Assembly (NCBI RefSeq): GCF_009882975.1
Contig: NZ_WTUX01000010.1
Location: 58,599 to 122,598 of the forward strand
Direction: 5' to 3'
Length of the DNA stretch: 64,000 bases
DNA from: Maritimibacter harenae
GTDB taxonomy: Bacteria; Pseudomonadota; Alphaproteobacteria; Rhodobacterales; Rhodobacteraceae
Position 1 is the first letter of the stretch; the number at the start of each line of letters is the position of its first letter. Under the pieces are notes generated by a model. That model saw only the letters and a program-made list of their open reading frames with translations. It made no database searches and was not told where the DNA came from. The position numbers and the translations under genes were made by a program. This document shows positions 55,271-63,769 of this stretch, one piece after another.

Positions 55271-56902
55271 CTAGGCAACGTCCGGATGGTTGTAGCCCTC
55301 GAGCTGCTTGCGCAGGTTCAGTTTCGACACCTTGCCCGTCGCCGTGAGCGGCAGCTCGTCGACCCAGATCACGTCGTCGGGCAGCTGCCACTTGGCGAAA
55401 TGCGGGGCCATCGTATGGCGGATCTCGTCGAGCGACGGCTTCGTTTCGCCGGCGGCCACGGCCACCAGGACCGGGCGCTCGTCCCATTTCGGATGCGCCA
55501 CGCCGATGGCCGCGCAATTGGCGATCCCGGGGTTGGCCAGTGCCGCGCTTTCCAGGTCGATCGAGGAAATCCATTCGCCGCCCGACTTGATCAGGTCCTT
55601 GGAGCGGTCCTGTATCGTCAGGTAGCCATCGGGGTCGATGCTCGCCACGTCACCGGTGCCGAACCAGCCTTCGGCGTCGAAGGCCTTCGCGCTGGCGTCT
55701 TCGTTCTTGTAATAGCCCGAGATGATCGCGTTGCCGCGCACGTAGAGTTCGCCCATCGCCTTGCCGTCATGCGGCTGGCGATTGCCGTCCTCGTCCACGA
55801 TCTTGAGGTCCACGCCGAAGACGCGCCGGCCCTGCTTGGCCTTCACGTCGATCTTCTCGTCGAACGGCAGTTCGGTGACGCGCGGCGGCGTGACGCCGTG
55901 GGTGCCGATCGGCGACATCTCGGTCATGCCCCAGGCGTGGTTCACGTTCACGCCGAGCTTTTCGAATTTCTCGATCATCGGGCGCGGGGCGGCCGACCCG
56001 CCGATCACCACGTCGCCGAATCCCGCGGGCGCGCGGCCCTGGTTCTCGATCTCGGCGAGGAGTCCCATCCAGACGGTGGGCACGCCCCAGGCGGAGTAGA
56101 CCTCCTGTTTGTCCATGAGCTTGAACAGGTTGGGCCCGTCGAGCGCGGGGCCGGGCATGATCAGGTTCACGCCCAGGATCGGGCCGGCATAGGGAAGGCC
56201 CCAGGCATTCACGTGGAACAGCGGGACCACCGGCAGCACGTTGACGCCCTGTCCCAGCGCGCCGCCCATGACGGCGGCGACCATCAGCGCGTGAAGTACG
56301 GTCGAGCGGTTGGAGTAGAGCGCGCCCTTGGGGTTGCCCGTGGTGCCGGAGGTGTAGCACAGGCCCGCCGCCGCGTTCTCGTCGAGTTCGGGCCAGTCGT
56401 AGGTCGTGGGCTGCCCGTCGATCAGCCCCTCGTAGACGAGCACGTCGAGCTTGGTGTCGGGCACGTGATCGTGATCGGTCATCACCACAACGCGCAGGTC
56501 CTTGGGCAGGTGGTCGCGCAGCCCCTCGATGATCGGCAGGAAGGTGGTGTCGACGAAGATCACCTTATCCTCGGCATGCCCGATGATGTAGATCATCTGC
56601 TCGGCCGAGAGGCGCGGGTTGATCGTGTGGCACACCGCCCCGATGCCCGAGATGGCGTAATAGAGCTCGAAATGCCGGTAGCCGTTCCAGGCCAGCGTCG
56701 CCACGCGGTCGCCTTCCTCGATGCCGAGCGCGCGCAGGGCGTGGGCCAGTTGTCCCACGCGGGCGTAGGTTTCACGGTAGGTCGCGCGGTGGATGTCGCC
56801 TTCGGTGCGCACGCTGGTGATCCCGGCATCCGGGTGTGCCTCGGCCGCGTAGTCCAGAATTGAAATGATCGACAACGGCCGATGCATCATCATGCCCTGC
56901 AT
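55271..56902 (-). CDS. Acyl-CoA synthetase (AMP-binding; DmdB/long-chain acyl-CoA ligase-like)
   Basis: A 543-residue adenylate-forming acid-CoA ligase. P-loop YTSGTTGNPKG at 183-193, the A4/A5 region with the GMTEMSPIGT block, GWFGTGDVASIDPDGYL and the C-terminal catalytic Lys in LTATGKVSKLNL are all present. The MQGMMMHRPLSIISIL opening resembles methylmercaptopropionate-CoA ligase (DmdB) and medium/long-chain ligases of marine Rhodobacteraceae; the acid substrate is not certain. The ATG at 56902 follows a strong GGGAGGA. Divergent from an NADP-dependent reductase gene. Confidence 0.87.
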   Translation of the reverse strand: MQGMMMHRPLSIISILDYAAEAHPDAGITSVRTEGDIHRATYRETYARVGQLAHALRALGIEEGDRVATLAWNGYRHFELYYAISGIGAVCHTINPRLSAEQMIYIIGHAEDKVIFVDTTFLPIIEGLRDHLPKDLRVVVMTDHDHVPDTKLDVLVYEGLIDGQPTTYDWPELDENAAAGLCYTSGTTGNPKGALYSNRSTVLHALMVAAVMGGALGQGVNVLPVVPLFHVNAWGLPYAGPILGVNLIMPGPALDGPNLFKLMDKQEVYSAWGVPTVWMGLLAEIENQGRAPAGFGDVVIGGSAAPRPMIEKFEKLGVNVNHAWGMTEMSPIGTHGVTPPRVTELPFDEKIDVKAKQGRRVFGVDLKIVDEDGNRQPHDGKAMGELYVRGNAIISGYYKNEDASAKAFDAEGWFGTGDVASIDPDGYLTIQDRSKDLIKSGGEWISSIDLESAALANPGIANCAAIGVAHPKWDERPVLVAVAAGETKPSLDEIRHTMAPHFAKWQLPDDVIWVDELPLTATGKVSKLNLRKQLEGYNHPDVA

Positions 56903-57045
56903 GAAATCCTCCCTTTTGGTTGTCACGTCCGGTGCTCCTCCGGCACCGTTGGACCGAATCCCCTCCGGCTGACGTGGCGTTTTGCCTTGCGAAACTCCGT
57001 TTCAGCCCAGAGTATTCCCAAGACCTTGGAGGAAGGAAAGCACAA

Positions 57046-58068
57046 ATGTCCATCACAGCAAAACGGATCGTTCTGGCGAAACGCCCGCAGGGCGCGGTCT
57101 CGGCGGAGAACTTCCGGCTCGAATCCCACGAGCTGCCCGACCCGGCCCAGGGCGAGGTGGTCGTGCGGGTGCACGCGATGTCGCTCGACCCCTACATGCG
57201 GGGCCGGATGGATGCGGCGAAGAGCTATGCCAAGCCCGTCGAGGTCGACGACGTCATGGAAGGCGGCACGGTGGGCGAAGTGATCGCCTCGAACGCCGAC
57301 GGGTTCGCCGAGGGCGACATGGTGTTCGGCATGACCGGTTGGTGCGACCACGCCGTGATGCCCGCGAAGGAGCTGCGCCGCGTGCCGGACGGCGTGCCGC
57401 CGACGGCCGTTCTGGGCGTGCTCGGCATGCCGGGCTTCACCGGCTGGTACGGGCTGACCCAGATCGGCCAGCCCAAGGCAGGTGAAACCGTGGTGGTCGC
57501 CGCGGCGACCGGCCCGGTGGGCTCGATGGTCGGCCAGCTCGCCAAGCACAAGGGCCTGCGCGCCGTGGGCATTGCCGGCGGCGAGAAGAAATGCGCCCAC
57601 GCCAAGGAGGTGTTCGGTTTCGACGCATGCCTCGATCACCGCGCCTACGCGGATGCCAAGGAGATGCGCCAGGCCATCGCCGGGGCCTGCCCGGACGGCA
57701 TCGACATCTATTTCGAGAACGTCGGCGGCAAGGTGCTCGAGGGTGTGCTGCCCAACATGAACACCTTCGGCCGGATGCCGGTCTGCGGCGTCATCGCCTG
57801 GTACGACGGCGCAGGGGCGGACGAGCCAAACAAGCTGCCGGCGGCGTGGCGGTCGATCCTGGTCAACCGGCTCACCGTGCAGGGCTTCATCATCATGGAC
57901 CAGTGGGACCGCCTGAACGAGTTCCTGTCCGAGGTCGCGCCGCTCGTGGCCGATGGCACGATCAAGTACACCGAGGACGTGGCCGAGGGGCTCGAGAACG
58001 CGCCGGAGGCCTTCATGTCGATGCTCAAGGGCGGCAACTTCGGCAAGCAGATCGTGAAGGTCGCCTGA
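57046..58068 (+). CDS. NADP-dependent oxidoreductase, MDR family (CurA/LTB4DH-like)
   Basis: A 340-residue zinc-independent medium-chain reductase resembling leukotriene B4 12-hydroxydehydrogenase and curcumin reductase CurA. The NADPH-binding motif is AAATGPVGSMVGQLAK (about 150-165) and the family start SLDPYMRGRM is present. It reduces alpha,beta-unsaturated ketones or aldehydes. Strong GGAGGAAGG before the ATG. Its TGA overlaps the SDR gene (TGATG). Confidence 0.9.
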   Translation: MSITAKRIVLAKRPQGAVSAENFRLESHELPDPAQGEVVVRVHAMSLDPYMRGRMDAAKSYAKPVEVDDVMEGGTVGEVIASNADGFAEGDMVFGMTGWCDHAVMPAKELRRVPDGVPPTAVLGVLGMPGFTGWYGLTQIGQPKAGETVVVAAATGPVGSMVGQLAKHKGLRAVGIAGGEKKCAHAKEVFGFDACLDHRAYADAKEMRQAIAGACPDGIDIYFENVGGKVLEGVLPNMNTFGRMPVCGVIAWYDGAGADEPNKLPAAWRSILVNRLTVQGFIIMDQWDRLNEFLSEVAPLVADGTIKYTEDVAEGLENAPEAFMSMLKGGNFGKQIVKVA

Positions 58069-58841
58069 TGCATTCGCTCTTCGATCTTGCGGGCCAGACG
58101 GCGGTGGTCACCGGTTCGACCAAGGGGATCGGCAAGGCGATCGCCGCCGCCCTGGCCGAGGCCGGGGCGAACGTCGTCATCTCGTCCCGCAAGGCCGACG
58201 CCTGCGATGAAGTGGCGGCGGAGATCAACGAAAAGGGGGGCGGCCGCGCGGTGGCCATCCCCGCCAACATCTCGCGCGACGAGGATCTCGACCGGCTGGT
58301 GGCCGAGACCGAGGCGCAGCTTGGCCCGGTGGACATCCTGGTCTGCAACGCGGCCGTGAACCCCTACATGGGACCGTTCCTGGATACGCCGGACGACGCT
58401 TTCGACAAGACGATCCGCGTCAACGTGCGCGCCAACATGCAACTTGCGCGCCGCGTGGTGCCGGGGATGCAGGCGAAGGGGGGCGGGGCGATCGTGATCG
58501 TGTCCTCGATCGCGGCGTTCAAGGGTTCGAAGCAACTCGGCATCTACGCGGTGACCAAGGCCGCCGATGCGCAGATCGTGCGCAACCTGGCCACGGCCTA
58601 TGGCCCCGACAACATCCGGGTGAACGGCATCGCACCCGCGGTGGTGAAAACCGACTTCGCCCGCGCGCTCTACGAGGACCCGGAGCGCGAAAAGCAGGTC
58701 GCGGGCTCCTATGCGCTCAAGCGCCTGGGCGAGCCGGACGACATCGCGGGCGCCGCGCTCTACTTCGCGTCGCGCGCCGGGGCCTGGACGACGGGCCAGA
58801 CGTTGATCATCGACGGCGGGTGGTCGATCGAGGAGTCGTGA
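58068..58841 (+). CDS. SDR family oxidoreductase
   Basis: A 257-residue short-chain dehydrogenase/reductase. Cofactor motif TGSTKGIG at 15-22, CNAAVNP in place of NNAG, catalytic Ser147, Tyr160 and Lys164 (YAVTK), and C-terminal GQTLIIDGGW. Coupled to the CurA-like reductase, so the two probably act on the same unsaturated carbonyl or hydroxyacyl compound (inference). Confidence 0.92.
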   Translation: MHSLFDLAGQTAVVTGSTKGIGKAIAAALAEAGANVVISSRKADACDEVAAEINEKGGGRAVAIPANISRDEDLDRLVAETEAQLGPVDILVCNAAVNPYMGPFLDTPDDAFDKTIRVNVRANMQLARRVVPGMQAKGGGAIVIVSSIAAFKGSKQLGIYAVTKAADAQIVRNLATAYGPDNIRVNGIAPAVVKTDFARALYEDPEREKQVAGSYALKRLGEPDDIAGAALYFASRAGAWTTGQTLIIDGGWSIEES

Positions 58842-59017
58842 GGGCCGTCCGGGACGGGTGCTGGGGCCTCGGCGTCTCTGGCGTTCAGAAGCCGGAAGAC
58901 GGAGGGCTGTCGCCTCCCGTCCGGGTGCCCTCGGCAATGCAAGCGTGGCGCTGTCGACTGGCGCGGATCCCCGTTATTGGCCGGGGCGGCGTATGGTTCC
59001 GGACCCTGGCGTCTCTA

Positions 59018-59055
59018 CTTCTCTAGAATCCTAGAATCCTAGGATTCTAGAGAAG
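59018..59055. repeat. Hairpin repeat related to TTCTAGGA array
   Basis: A perfect 17-bp inverted repeat, CTTCTCTAGAATCCTAG (59018-59034) with CTAGGATTCTAGAGAAG (59039-59055), around a 4-nt AATC. It is built from the same CTAGGATT unit as the tandem array at 52929. It lies in a 281-bp gene-free stretch between the SDR and MerR genes. Confidence 0.85.
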
Positions 59056-59122
59056 CGAAAGACCGTCGCGCCCAACCCGCAGCCCGAGTGCCCGAAGACG
59101 CACCATGGATGCTGCCCACGCC

Positions 59123-59527
59123 TCAATGATCATGTGCGCAGCTGTCGTGATCACCGAACGCCTCGAGAATGTTGCACTCGTGCCCGGGTCCCCCGTCGCA
59201 GGCCGCCACGATGCGTTCGAGCTCGGCCTCCAGTCTGCGCAGGCGACCGATCCGGGCGCGGATGTCCGAGAGATGGGTTTCGGCGATCTCGTGGGTCTGG
59301 TCGTGGTTCGTCGGGTCCAGCGCCACAAGGGCCCGAATCGCGTCGAGCGACAAACCCAGGTCACGCGCGTGGCGGATGAAGCCGAGCCGATCCAGACCGG
59401 CCCGCGAATACCGTCTCTGGTTGCCAGCGGTGCGCGCCTCGGCTTCCAGGAGCCCGACCTCCTCGTAATACCGGATCGTCGGCACCTTCACCCCGGTGGC
59501 GTGGCTGAGTTCGCCGATTGAAAACAT
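59123..59527 (-). CDS. MerR-family heavy-metal-responsive regulator (CadR/ZntR/PbrR-like)
   Basis: A 134-residue regulator: HTH FSIGELSHATGVKVPTIRYYEEVGLL (2-28), the FIRHARDLGLSLDAIRALV coiled region and a metal-loop/His-rich C terminus with Cys110, Cys118 and Cys130 (CDGGPGHECNILEAFGDHDSCAHDH). The divergent CDF gene has a MerR-type promoter, so it most likely activates efflux of Zn, Cd or Pb. No Cys stands at the 78/79 position; His75 and His79 are nearby, so the exact metal preference is open. Confidence 0.92.
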   Translation of the reverse strand: MFSIGELSHATGVKVPTIRYYEEVGLLEAEARTAGNQRRYSRAGLDRLGFIRHARDLGLSLDAIRALVALDPTNHDQTHEIAETHLSDIRARIGRLRRLEAELERIVAACDGGPGHECNILEAFGDHDSCAHDH

Positions 59528-59540
59528 GCGGAAAAACCCC

Positions 59541-59571
59541 TTGAACCTCTAGTCGCTAGAGGAATTATGTA
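59541..59571 (+). promoter_or_regulatory. MerR-regulated promoter and operator of the CDF gene
   Basis: A -35 TTGAAC (59541-59546) and -10 TATGTA (59566-59571) are separated by 19 bp, the over-long spacer typical of MerR-activated promoters. The spacer holds CCTCTAG-TCG-CTAGAGG (59546-59562), a 7+3+7 palindrome for regulator binding. Confidence 0.87.
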
Positions 59572-59593
59572 GGCGTGGCACAGGGAGAATGCC

Positions 59594-60505
59594 ATGCCGC
59601 ACGATCACCACCACCATCATGTCGACCCGGAAAGCGGCGACCGCGCGGTCGCGGCCGCCGTCGGCGTCAACGTCGCGCTCACGGTTGCCGAGATCGTGGG
59701 CGGTCTCCTGTCCGGCTCCGTCGCCCTGATCGCGGACGCGGTGCACAACCTGTCGGACGCGGCGAGCCTCGCCATCGCCTGGTTCGCGCGGCGCATCGGG
59801 CGGCGGCCGACGGACGAGACGATGACTTTCGGCTACAAGCGGGCCGAACTGGTGGCAGCGCTGATCAACCTCACGACCCTCATCATCATCGGGCTCTACC
59901 TCGTCTACGAGGCGGTGCAGCGCTTCTTCGAACCGGTCGAGATCGTCGGCTGGCTGATGATCTGGGTGTCGCTCTTCGCGCTGGTCGTGGATGCGGTGAC
60001 GGCGTGGCTCACCTACCGCCTGTCCAAGGAAAGCGTGAACATCCGCGCGGCGTTCCTGCACAACGTGGCCGATGCGCTGGGCTCGATCGCGGTGATCATC
60101 ACGGGTGGTCTCATCGTCTGGCTGGGCTGGAGCTGGGCGGACCCGGTCGCCACGCTCCTGATCGCGGGCTACATCCTGTGGATGGCGCTGCGCGAAATCC
60201 GGGGCGTCATCCGCACCCTCATGCTGGGCACGCCGGAGGGGATCGAACCGGACGAGCTCCTGGCCGAGATGGAGCGGATCGAGGGCGTGGACAGCGTCCA
60301 CCATCTCCATGTCTGGCAGATCAGCGAACAGGTCACGTCGCTCGAGGCGCACCTGGTCACGGGGGCCGGCGACCTCGACACGGTCAACCGGCTCAAGTCC
60401 GAGATGCGCGCGATGCTGTCGGACCGCTTCGGCATTTCCCACGTGACGCTCGACACCGAAACGCCGGACGCGGCCTGCGGACATCCGGCCAGGATCGGGG
60501 CCTAG
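59594..60505 (+). CDS. Cation diffusion facilitator (CDF) family transporter
   Basis: A 303-residue metal/proton antiporter with a His-rich N terminus (HDHHHHHV), six TM helices, the metal-binding Asp48, His51 and Asp55 (DAVHNLSD) in TM2 and the HNVADALGS motif of TM5, then a C-terminal cytoplasmic domain (HHLHVWQISE). It exports Zn2+ or a similar divalent metal. Divergent from MerR; controlled by the 19-bp-spacer promoter. Confidence 0.94.
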   Translation: MPHDHHHHHVDPESGDRAVAAAVGVNVALTVAEIVGGLLSGSVALIADAVHNLSDAASLAIAWFARRIGRRPTDETMTFGYKRAELVAALINLTTLIIIGLYLVYEAVQRFFEPVEIVGWLMIWVSLFALVVDAVTAWLTYRLSKESVNIRAAFLHNVADALGSIAVIITGGLIVWLGWSWADPVATLLIAGYILWMALREIRGVIRTLMLGTPEGIEPDELLAEMERIEGVDSVHHLHVWQISEQVTSLEAHLVTGAGDLDTVNRLKSEMRAMLSDRFGISHVTLDTETPDAACGHPARIGA

Positions 60506-60512
60506 GCCGCCG

Positions 60513-61277
60513 TCAGGCCCCCTGCGCCAGGCGCATCCAGTCCAGGCTGTCGCGCGTGTCGGGGGGCGGGTTGTATTCCGCCGACACCCAGCCGCCGTAG
60601 CCGGTTTCGTCCAGCCGGGCGAAGAAGGCCGGGAAGTCGACCGCGCCGGCCACGGGCGCCGTCCGGTCCGGGACGCTCGCCACCTGGATATGCACGGCGC
60701 GATGGCCATGCGTCTCCCACACCGCGTGCCCGTCACCCGTGATCTTCTGGGCGTGGTACATGTCGAACTGGAGGCCCAGGTTCGGGGCCGCGACCTCGTC
60801 GAGGATCTCGGCGGCCAGGTCGAAGTCGTTCAGGAAATACCCCGGCATGTCGACGCCGTTGATCGGCTCGATGGTCAGGCTCAGCTCCGGCGTCTGTGCG
60901 GCCGCCCAGCGGAGGTTCTCGACGAAGGTCGTGCGCGCGAGAAGTCCCGAGGCCTTGCCGGCCATCAGGTGCAGGTGCCGCGCCCCCAGAGCCTCGGCGA
61001 ACCGGCGGGCGCGGGTGAAATCGTGGCGAAACCGCTCGGTCATGCCGGGCACGGCCGCGAACCCCCGCTCGCCGCCCGCCCAGTTGGGCGGCGGCGCGTT
61101 GATCAGCACCATTTCGAGCCCGGCCCTCTCGAGCCGCCGGTTCATCTGCGATACCGCGTCGTCGTAGGGAAACAGGGCCTCCACCCCGCGAAACCCGTGG
61201 TCGGCGGCGGCGGCGAACCGGTCGAGGAACGGGAGTTCCCGGAAAAGGTAGGAGATGTTGGCGGCGAATTTCGGCAT
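60513..61277 (-). CDS. hyi: Hydroxypyruvate isomerase
   Basis: A 254-residue TIM-barrel enzyme interconverting hydroxypyruvate and tartronate semialdehyde in glyoxylate metabolism. MPKFAANISYLFRELPFLDRF start and catalytic Glu137 (TIEPING) and Glu234 (SAEYNPP) match Hyi. It is convergent with the CDF gene. Other glyoxylate genes are not in the window. Confidence 0.9.
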   Translation of the reverse strand: MPKFAANISYLFRELPFLDRFAAAADHGFRGVEALFPYDDAVSQMNRRLERAGLEMVLINAPPPNWAGGERGFAAVPGMTERFRHDFTRARRFAEALGARHLHLMAGKASGLLARTTFVENLRWAAAQTPELSLTIEPINGVDMPGYFLNDFDLAAEILDEVAAPNLGLQFDMYHAQKITGDGHAVWETHGHRAVHIQVASVPDRTAPVAGAVDFPAFFARLDETGYGGWVSAEYNPPPDTRDSLDWMRLAQGA

Positions 61278-61334
61278 GCCCGTCCAATAACGCCCGGGGC
61301 GGTGCGCGCAAAGCCCCCGCGAACGGTGCGAACG

Positions 61335-61363
61335 AAAAAGGCCGGGCGCGCGGCCCGGCCTTT
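61335..61363 (-). terminator. Rho-independent terminator after the OmpA-like lipoprotein gene
   Basis: A 10-bp GC-rich stem (61337-61346 with 61354-61363) and a TTTTT tract on the minus strand (complement of 61335-61339). It closes the minus-strand OmpA gene 19 bp past its stop and separates it from hyi. Confidence 0.87.
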
Positions 61364-61382
61364 CGCGGTGGTTTCGAAACGA

Positions 61383-62018
61383 TCACCCGTTGGGGATGAT
61401 CAGCACCTCGACCCGGCGGTTCTGCTGGCGACCCTCGGCCGTCAGGTTGGACGCCACCGGCTCGCTGTCGCCCTTGCCGATCGCGGTCAGGCGCGCCGCG
61501 CCCACGCCGTTGGCCTGGATCACGCTCTGCACCGCCTGCGCCCGGCGCTGGGACAGTTGCAGGTTGTAGCTGGCCGAACCGGTGTTGTCGGTGTGACCAA
61601 CGACCTTGACCGTCGAGTTGGGATATTCGCGCAGGTTCTCGGCCAGGGCCCGGAGGTCGGGATAGAGCGAGGCCGAGACCTCCGCACTGTCCGTCGCGAA
61701 CAGGATGCCCTGCGGCATGATGACCTTCAGCATCGAACCGGTGTTCACCACCTGGATGCGCGAGTTGTTGAAGCTTGAGCGCAGGTCGCCCGCCTGCTTG
61801 TCGAGCTGGTTGCCGACCATGCCGCCAACGATGGCGCCGCCCACGGCGCCGACCGTGGCCGTGGCCGCCCGGTTGCCCGGGATCGCCGCGCCGAACAGGC
61901 CGCCGAGCGCGGCGCCGGTGGCCGCCCCGGTGGCTTCGCGCTGCCCCATCGTTTCGCAGCCGGCAAGCGCGAGCGCCGAGACGAGTGGCAGTGCCAGCGC
62001 TGGTTTGAGAATCTTCAT
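61383..62018 (-). CDS. OmpA-family lipoprotein with glycine-zipper domain
   Basis: A 211-residue lipoprotein: signal peptide with lipobox ALAGC (Cys21), then a glycine-zipper membrane-associated segment (about 30-75, GAALGGLFGAAIP ... GAVGGAIVGGMVG), then an OmpA-like peptidoglycan-binding domain (about 105-211, VVGHTDNTGSASYNLQLSQRRA and NRRVEV). It likely anchors the outer membrane to murein. AAAGG precedes the ATG at 62018. Confidence 0.92.
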   Translation of the reverse strand: MKILKPALALPLVSALALAGCETMGQREATGAATGAALGGLFGAAIPGNRAATATVGAVGGAIVGGMVGNQLDKQAGDLRSSFNNSRIQVVNTGSMLKVIMPQGILFATDSAEVSASLYPDLRALAENLREYPNSTVKVVGHTDNTGSASYNLQLSQRRAQAVQSVIQANGVGAARLTAIGKGDSEPVASNLTAEGRQQNRRVEVLIIPNG

Positions 62019-62133
62019 GACGTGGACCTTTCCATGGGTACCCGATCTTCGCGGCCCACCATAAGGCCCCGGCGTGACAGGGAAAAGGTGGGGGGCAGCG
62101 GGATCGCGCCGATGGCGGCGTTCCGCTCGAGTC

Positions 62134-62997
62134 TCACGCCTCGTCGCGCGCCGCCTCCCAGGCCAGAAGCGCGCGCTTGACCGGCAGGCCCCAATGATAG
62201 CCCCCGAGCCCCCCGGACTTGCGCAGCGCACGGTGGCAGGGGATGAGCCAGCTTACCGGGTTGCGCCCCACGGCGGTGCCCACGGCGCGCACCGCACGCG
62301 GGTTGCCGACGGCACAGGCCAGCTCGGAATAGGTCGTCACCTGGCCGGAGGGTATGGTGATCAGCGCCTCCCACACCTTGATCTGGAACGGCGCCCCGAT
62401 CAGGTGAAGCCGCGCTTCGCCGGTCCGGTCGAAAGCCGCATCGAGATCGGCGCGCAGCGCCCCCGGATCCTCGACGAAGCGTGCCCCGGGCCAGCGCGAC
62501 CGCATGTCCTCCATCGCCGGTTCGGCCCCCGTTTCGGCGGCGAAGGCCAGCCCGCAAATGCCGCGCTCGGTCGCCATAACCAGCGCCGGGCCGAAGGGCG
62601 AATCGAACCAGCCCCAGCGGATCGTCAGCCCGTCCCCGCCGCGCGCGTACTGGCCCGGCGACATCGCCTCCCACGTCAGGAACAGGTCGTGAAGACGCCC
62701 GCCGCCCGACAGGCCCAGCGACTGGGCGGTCTCCAGCGTCGTGAACTTTTCGCGCAGGAGCGTGCGGGCGTGGTCGAGCGTGAGATATTGCTGGTAGCGC
62801 TTGGGGCTCACACCGGCCCATTTCGAGAAGACGCGCTGGAAATGCGCGGGGCTCATGTCGACCTCGGCCGCCAGCGCCTCGAGCGAAAGCGGCGCCCCGC
62901 CGGCCGCGTCGATCGCCTCGATCGCGCGTCGGATGACGTTGTAGTGATAGGCGCCCTCCGTCTGCTGGTCGGGCCGTGTGAGATCGAGCGCTGTCAT
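62134..62997 (-). CDS. AraC-type HTH fused to methylated-DNA-protein cysteine methyltransferase (Ada-like)
   Basis: A 287-residue protein with an AraC-type HTH (about 20-110, MSPAHFQRVFSKWAGVSPKRYQQ) and a C-terminal O6-alkylguanine-DNA alkyltransferase domain with the acceptor Cys254 in IPCHR. The Ada N-terminal four-Cys methylphosphotriester domain is absent. It should repair O6-methylguanine and might activate its own gene. The ATG at 62997 follows GGAAGGAGG. Divergent from nth. Confidence 0.92.
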   Translation of the reverse strand: MTALDLTRPDQQTEGAYHYNVIRRAIEAIDAAGGAPLSLEALAAEVDMSPAHFQRVFSKWAGVSPKRYQQYLTLDHARTLLREKFTTLETAQSLGLSGGGRLHDLFLTWEAMSPGQYARGGDGLTIRWGWFDSPFGPALVMATERGICGLAFAAETGAEPAMEDMRSRWPGARFVEDPGALRADLDAAFDRTGEARLHLIGAPFQIKVWEALITIPSGQVTTYSELACAVGNPRAVRAVGTAVGRNPVSWLIPCHRALRKSGGLGGYHWGLPVKRALLAWEAARDEA

Positions 62998-63124
62998 CGG
63001 GTGCCTCCTTCCCCGCCAATCTAGGCCCGCGTCGCGCTCCGGGCGACCCGTTTCCTGCGCTTTGCGCGCAATGTGAGAGGCCGACCGGCTTGCGCCCCGG
63101 GGCCAAACCCCCGATACCTGCGCC

Positions 63125-63769
63125 ATGGCCAAGCAAATGGACTACAATACCATCCGCGAGGTGTTCCGCCGCTTCCACGAAGCCGACCCGGAACCCAAGG
63201 GCGAACTCGAGCACGTGAATGCCTACACGCTGGTGGTGGCGGTCGCGCTGTCGGCGCAGGCGACGGATGCGGGCGTGAACAAGGCGACGCGGTCGCTCTT
63301 CAAGGTCGCCGACACGCCCGAGAAGATGCTGGAACTCGGCGAAGAGGGGCTGGTCGGGCATATCAAGACCATCGGGCTCTACCGCCAGAAGGCCAAGAAC
63401 GTCATCAAGCTCAGCCGCATCCTGGTCGATACCTATGGCGGCGAGGTGCCCAATTCCCGCGCGGCCCTCCAGTCGCTGCCCGGCGTGGGGCGCAAGACGG
63501 CGAACGTGGTCCTCAACATGTGGTGGCACTACCCGGCCCAGGCCGTGGACACGCACATCTTCCGCGTGGGCAACCGCACCGGCATCGCGCCGGGCAAGGA
63601 CGTGATCGCCGTGGAACGCGCGATCGAGGACAACGTGCCGGCGGACTACCAGCTCCACGCGCACCACTGGCTCATCCTGCATGGCCGCTACGTCTGCAAG
63701 GCACGCAAACCGATGTGCCCCAACTGCATCATCCGAGACATCTGCCCCTACGAGGAGAAGACCCTGTGA
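63125..63769 (+). CDS. nth: Endonuclease III
   Basis: A 214-residue DNA glycosylase/AP lyase for oxidised pyrimidines. Helix-hairpin-helix LPGVGRKTA with catalytic Lys124, catalytic Asp142 (VDTHIFR), and 4Fe-4S cysteines Cys191, Cys198, Cys201 and Cys207 (C-x6-C-x2-C-x5-C). It overlaps the PfkB gene (GTGA). Confidence 0.96.
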   Translation: MAKQMDYNTIREVFRRFHEADPEPKGELEHVNAYTLVVAVALSAQATDAGVNKATRSLFKVADTPEKMLELGEEGLVGHIKTIGLYRQKAKNVIKLSRILVDTYGGEVPNSRAALQSLPGVGRKTANVVLNMWWHYPAQAVDTHIFRVGNRTGIAPGKDVIAVERAIEDNVPADYQLHAHHWLILHGRYVCKARKPMCPNCIIRDICPYEEKTL

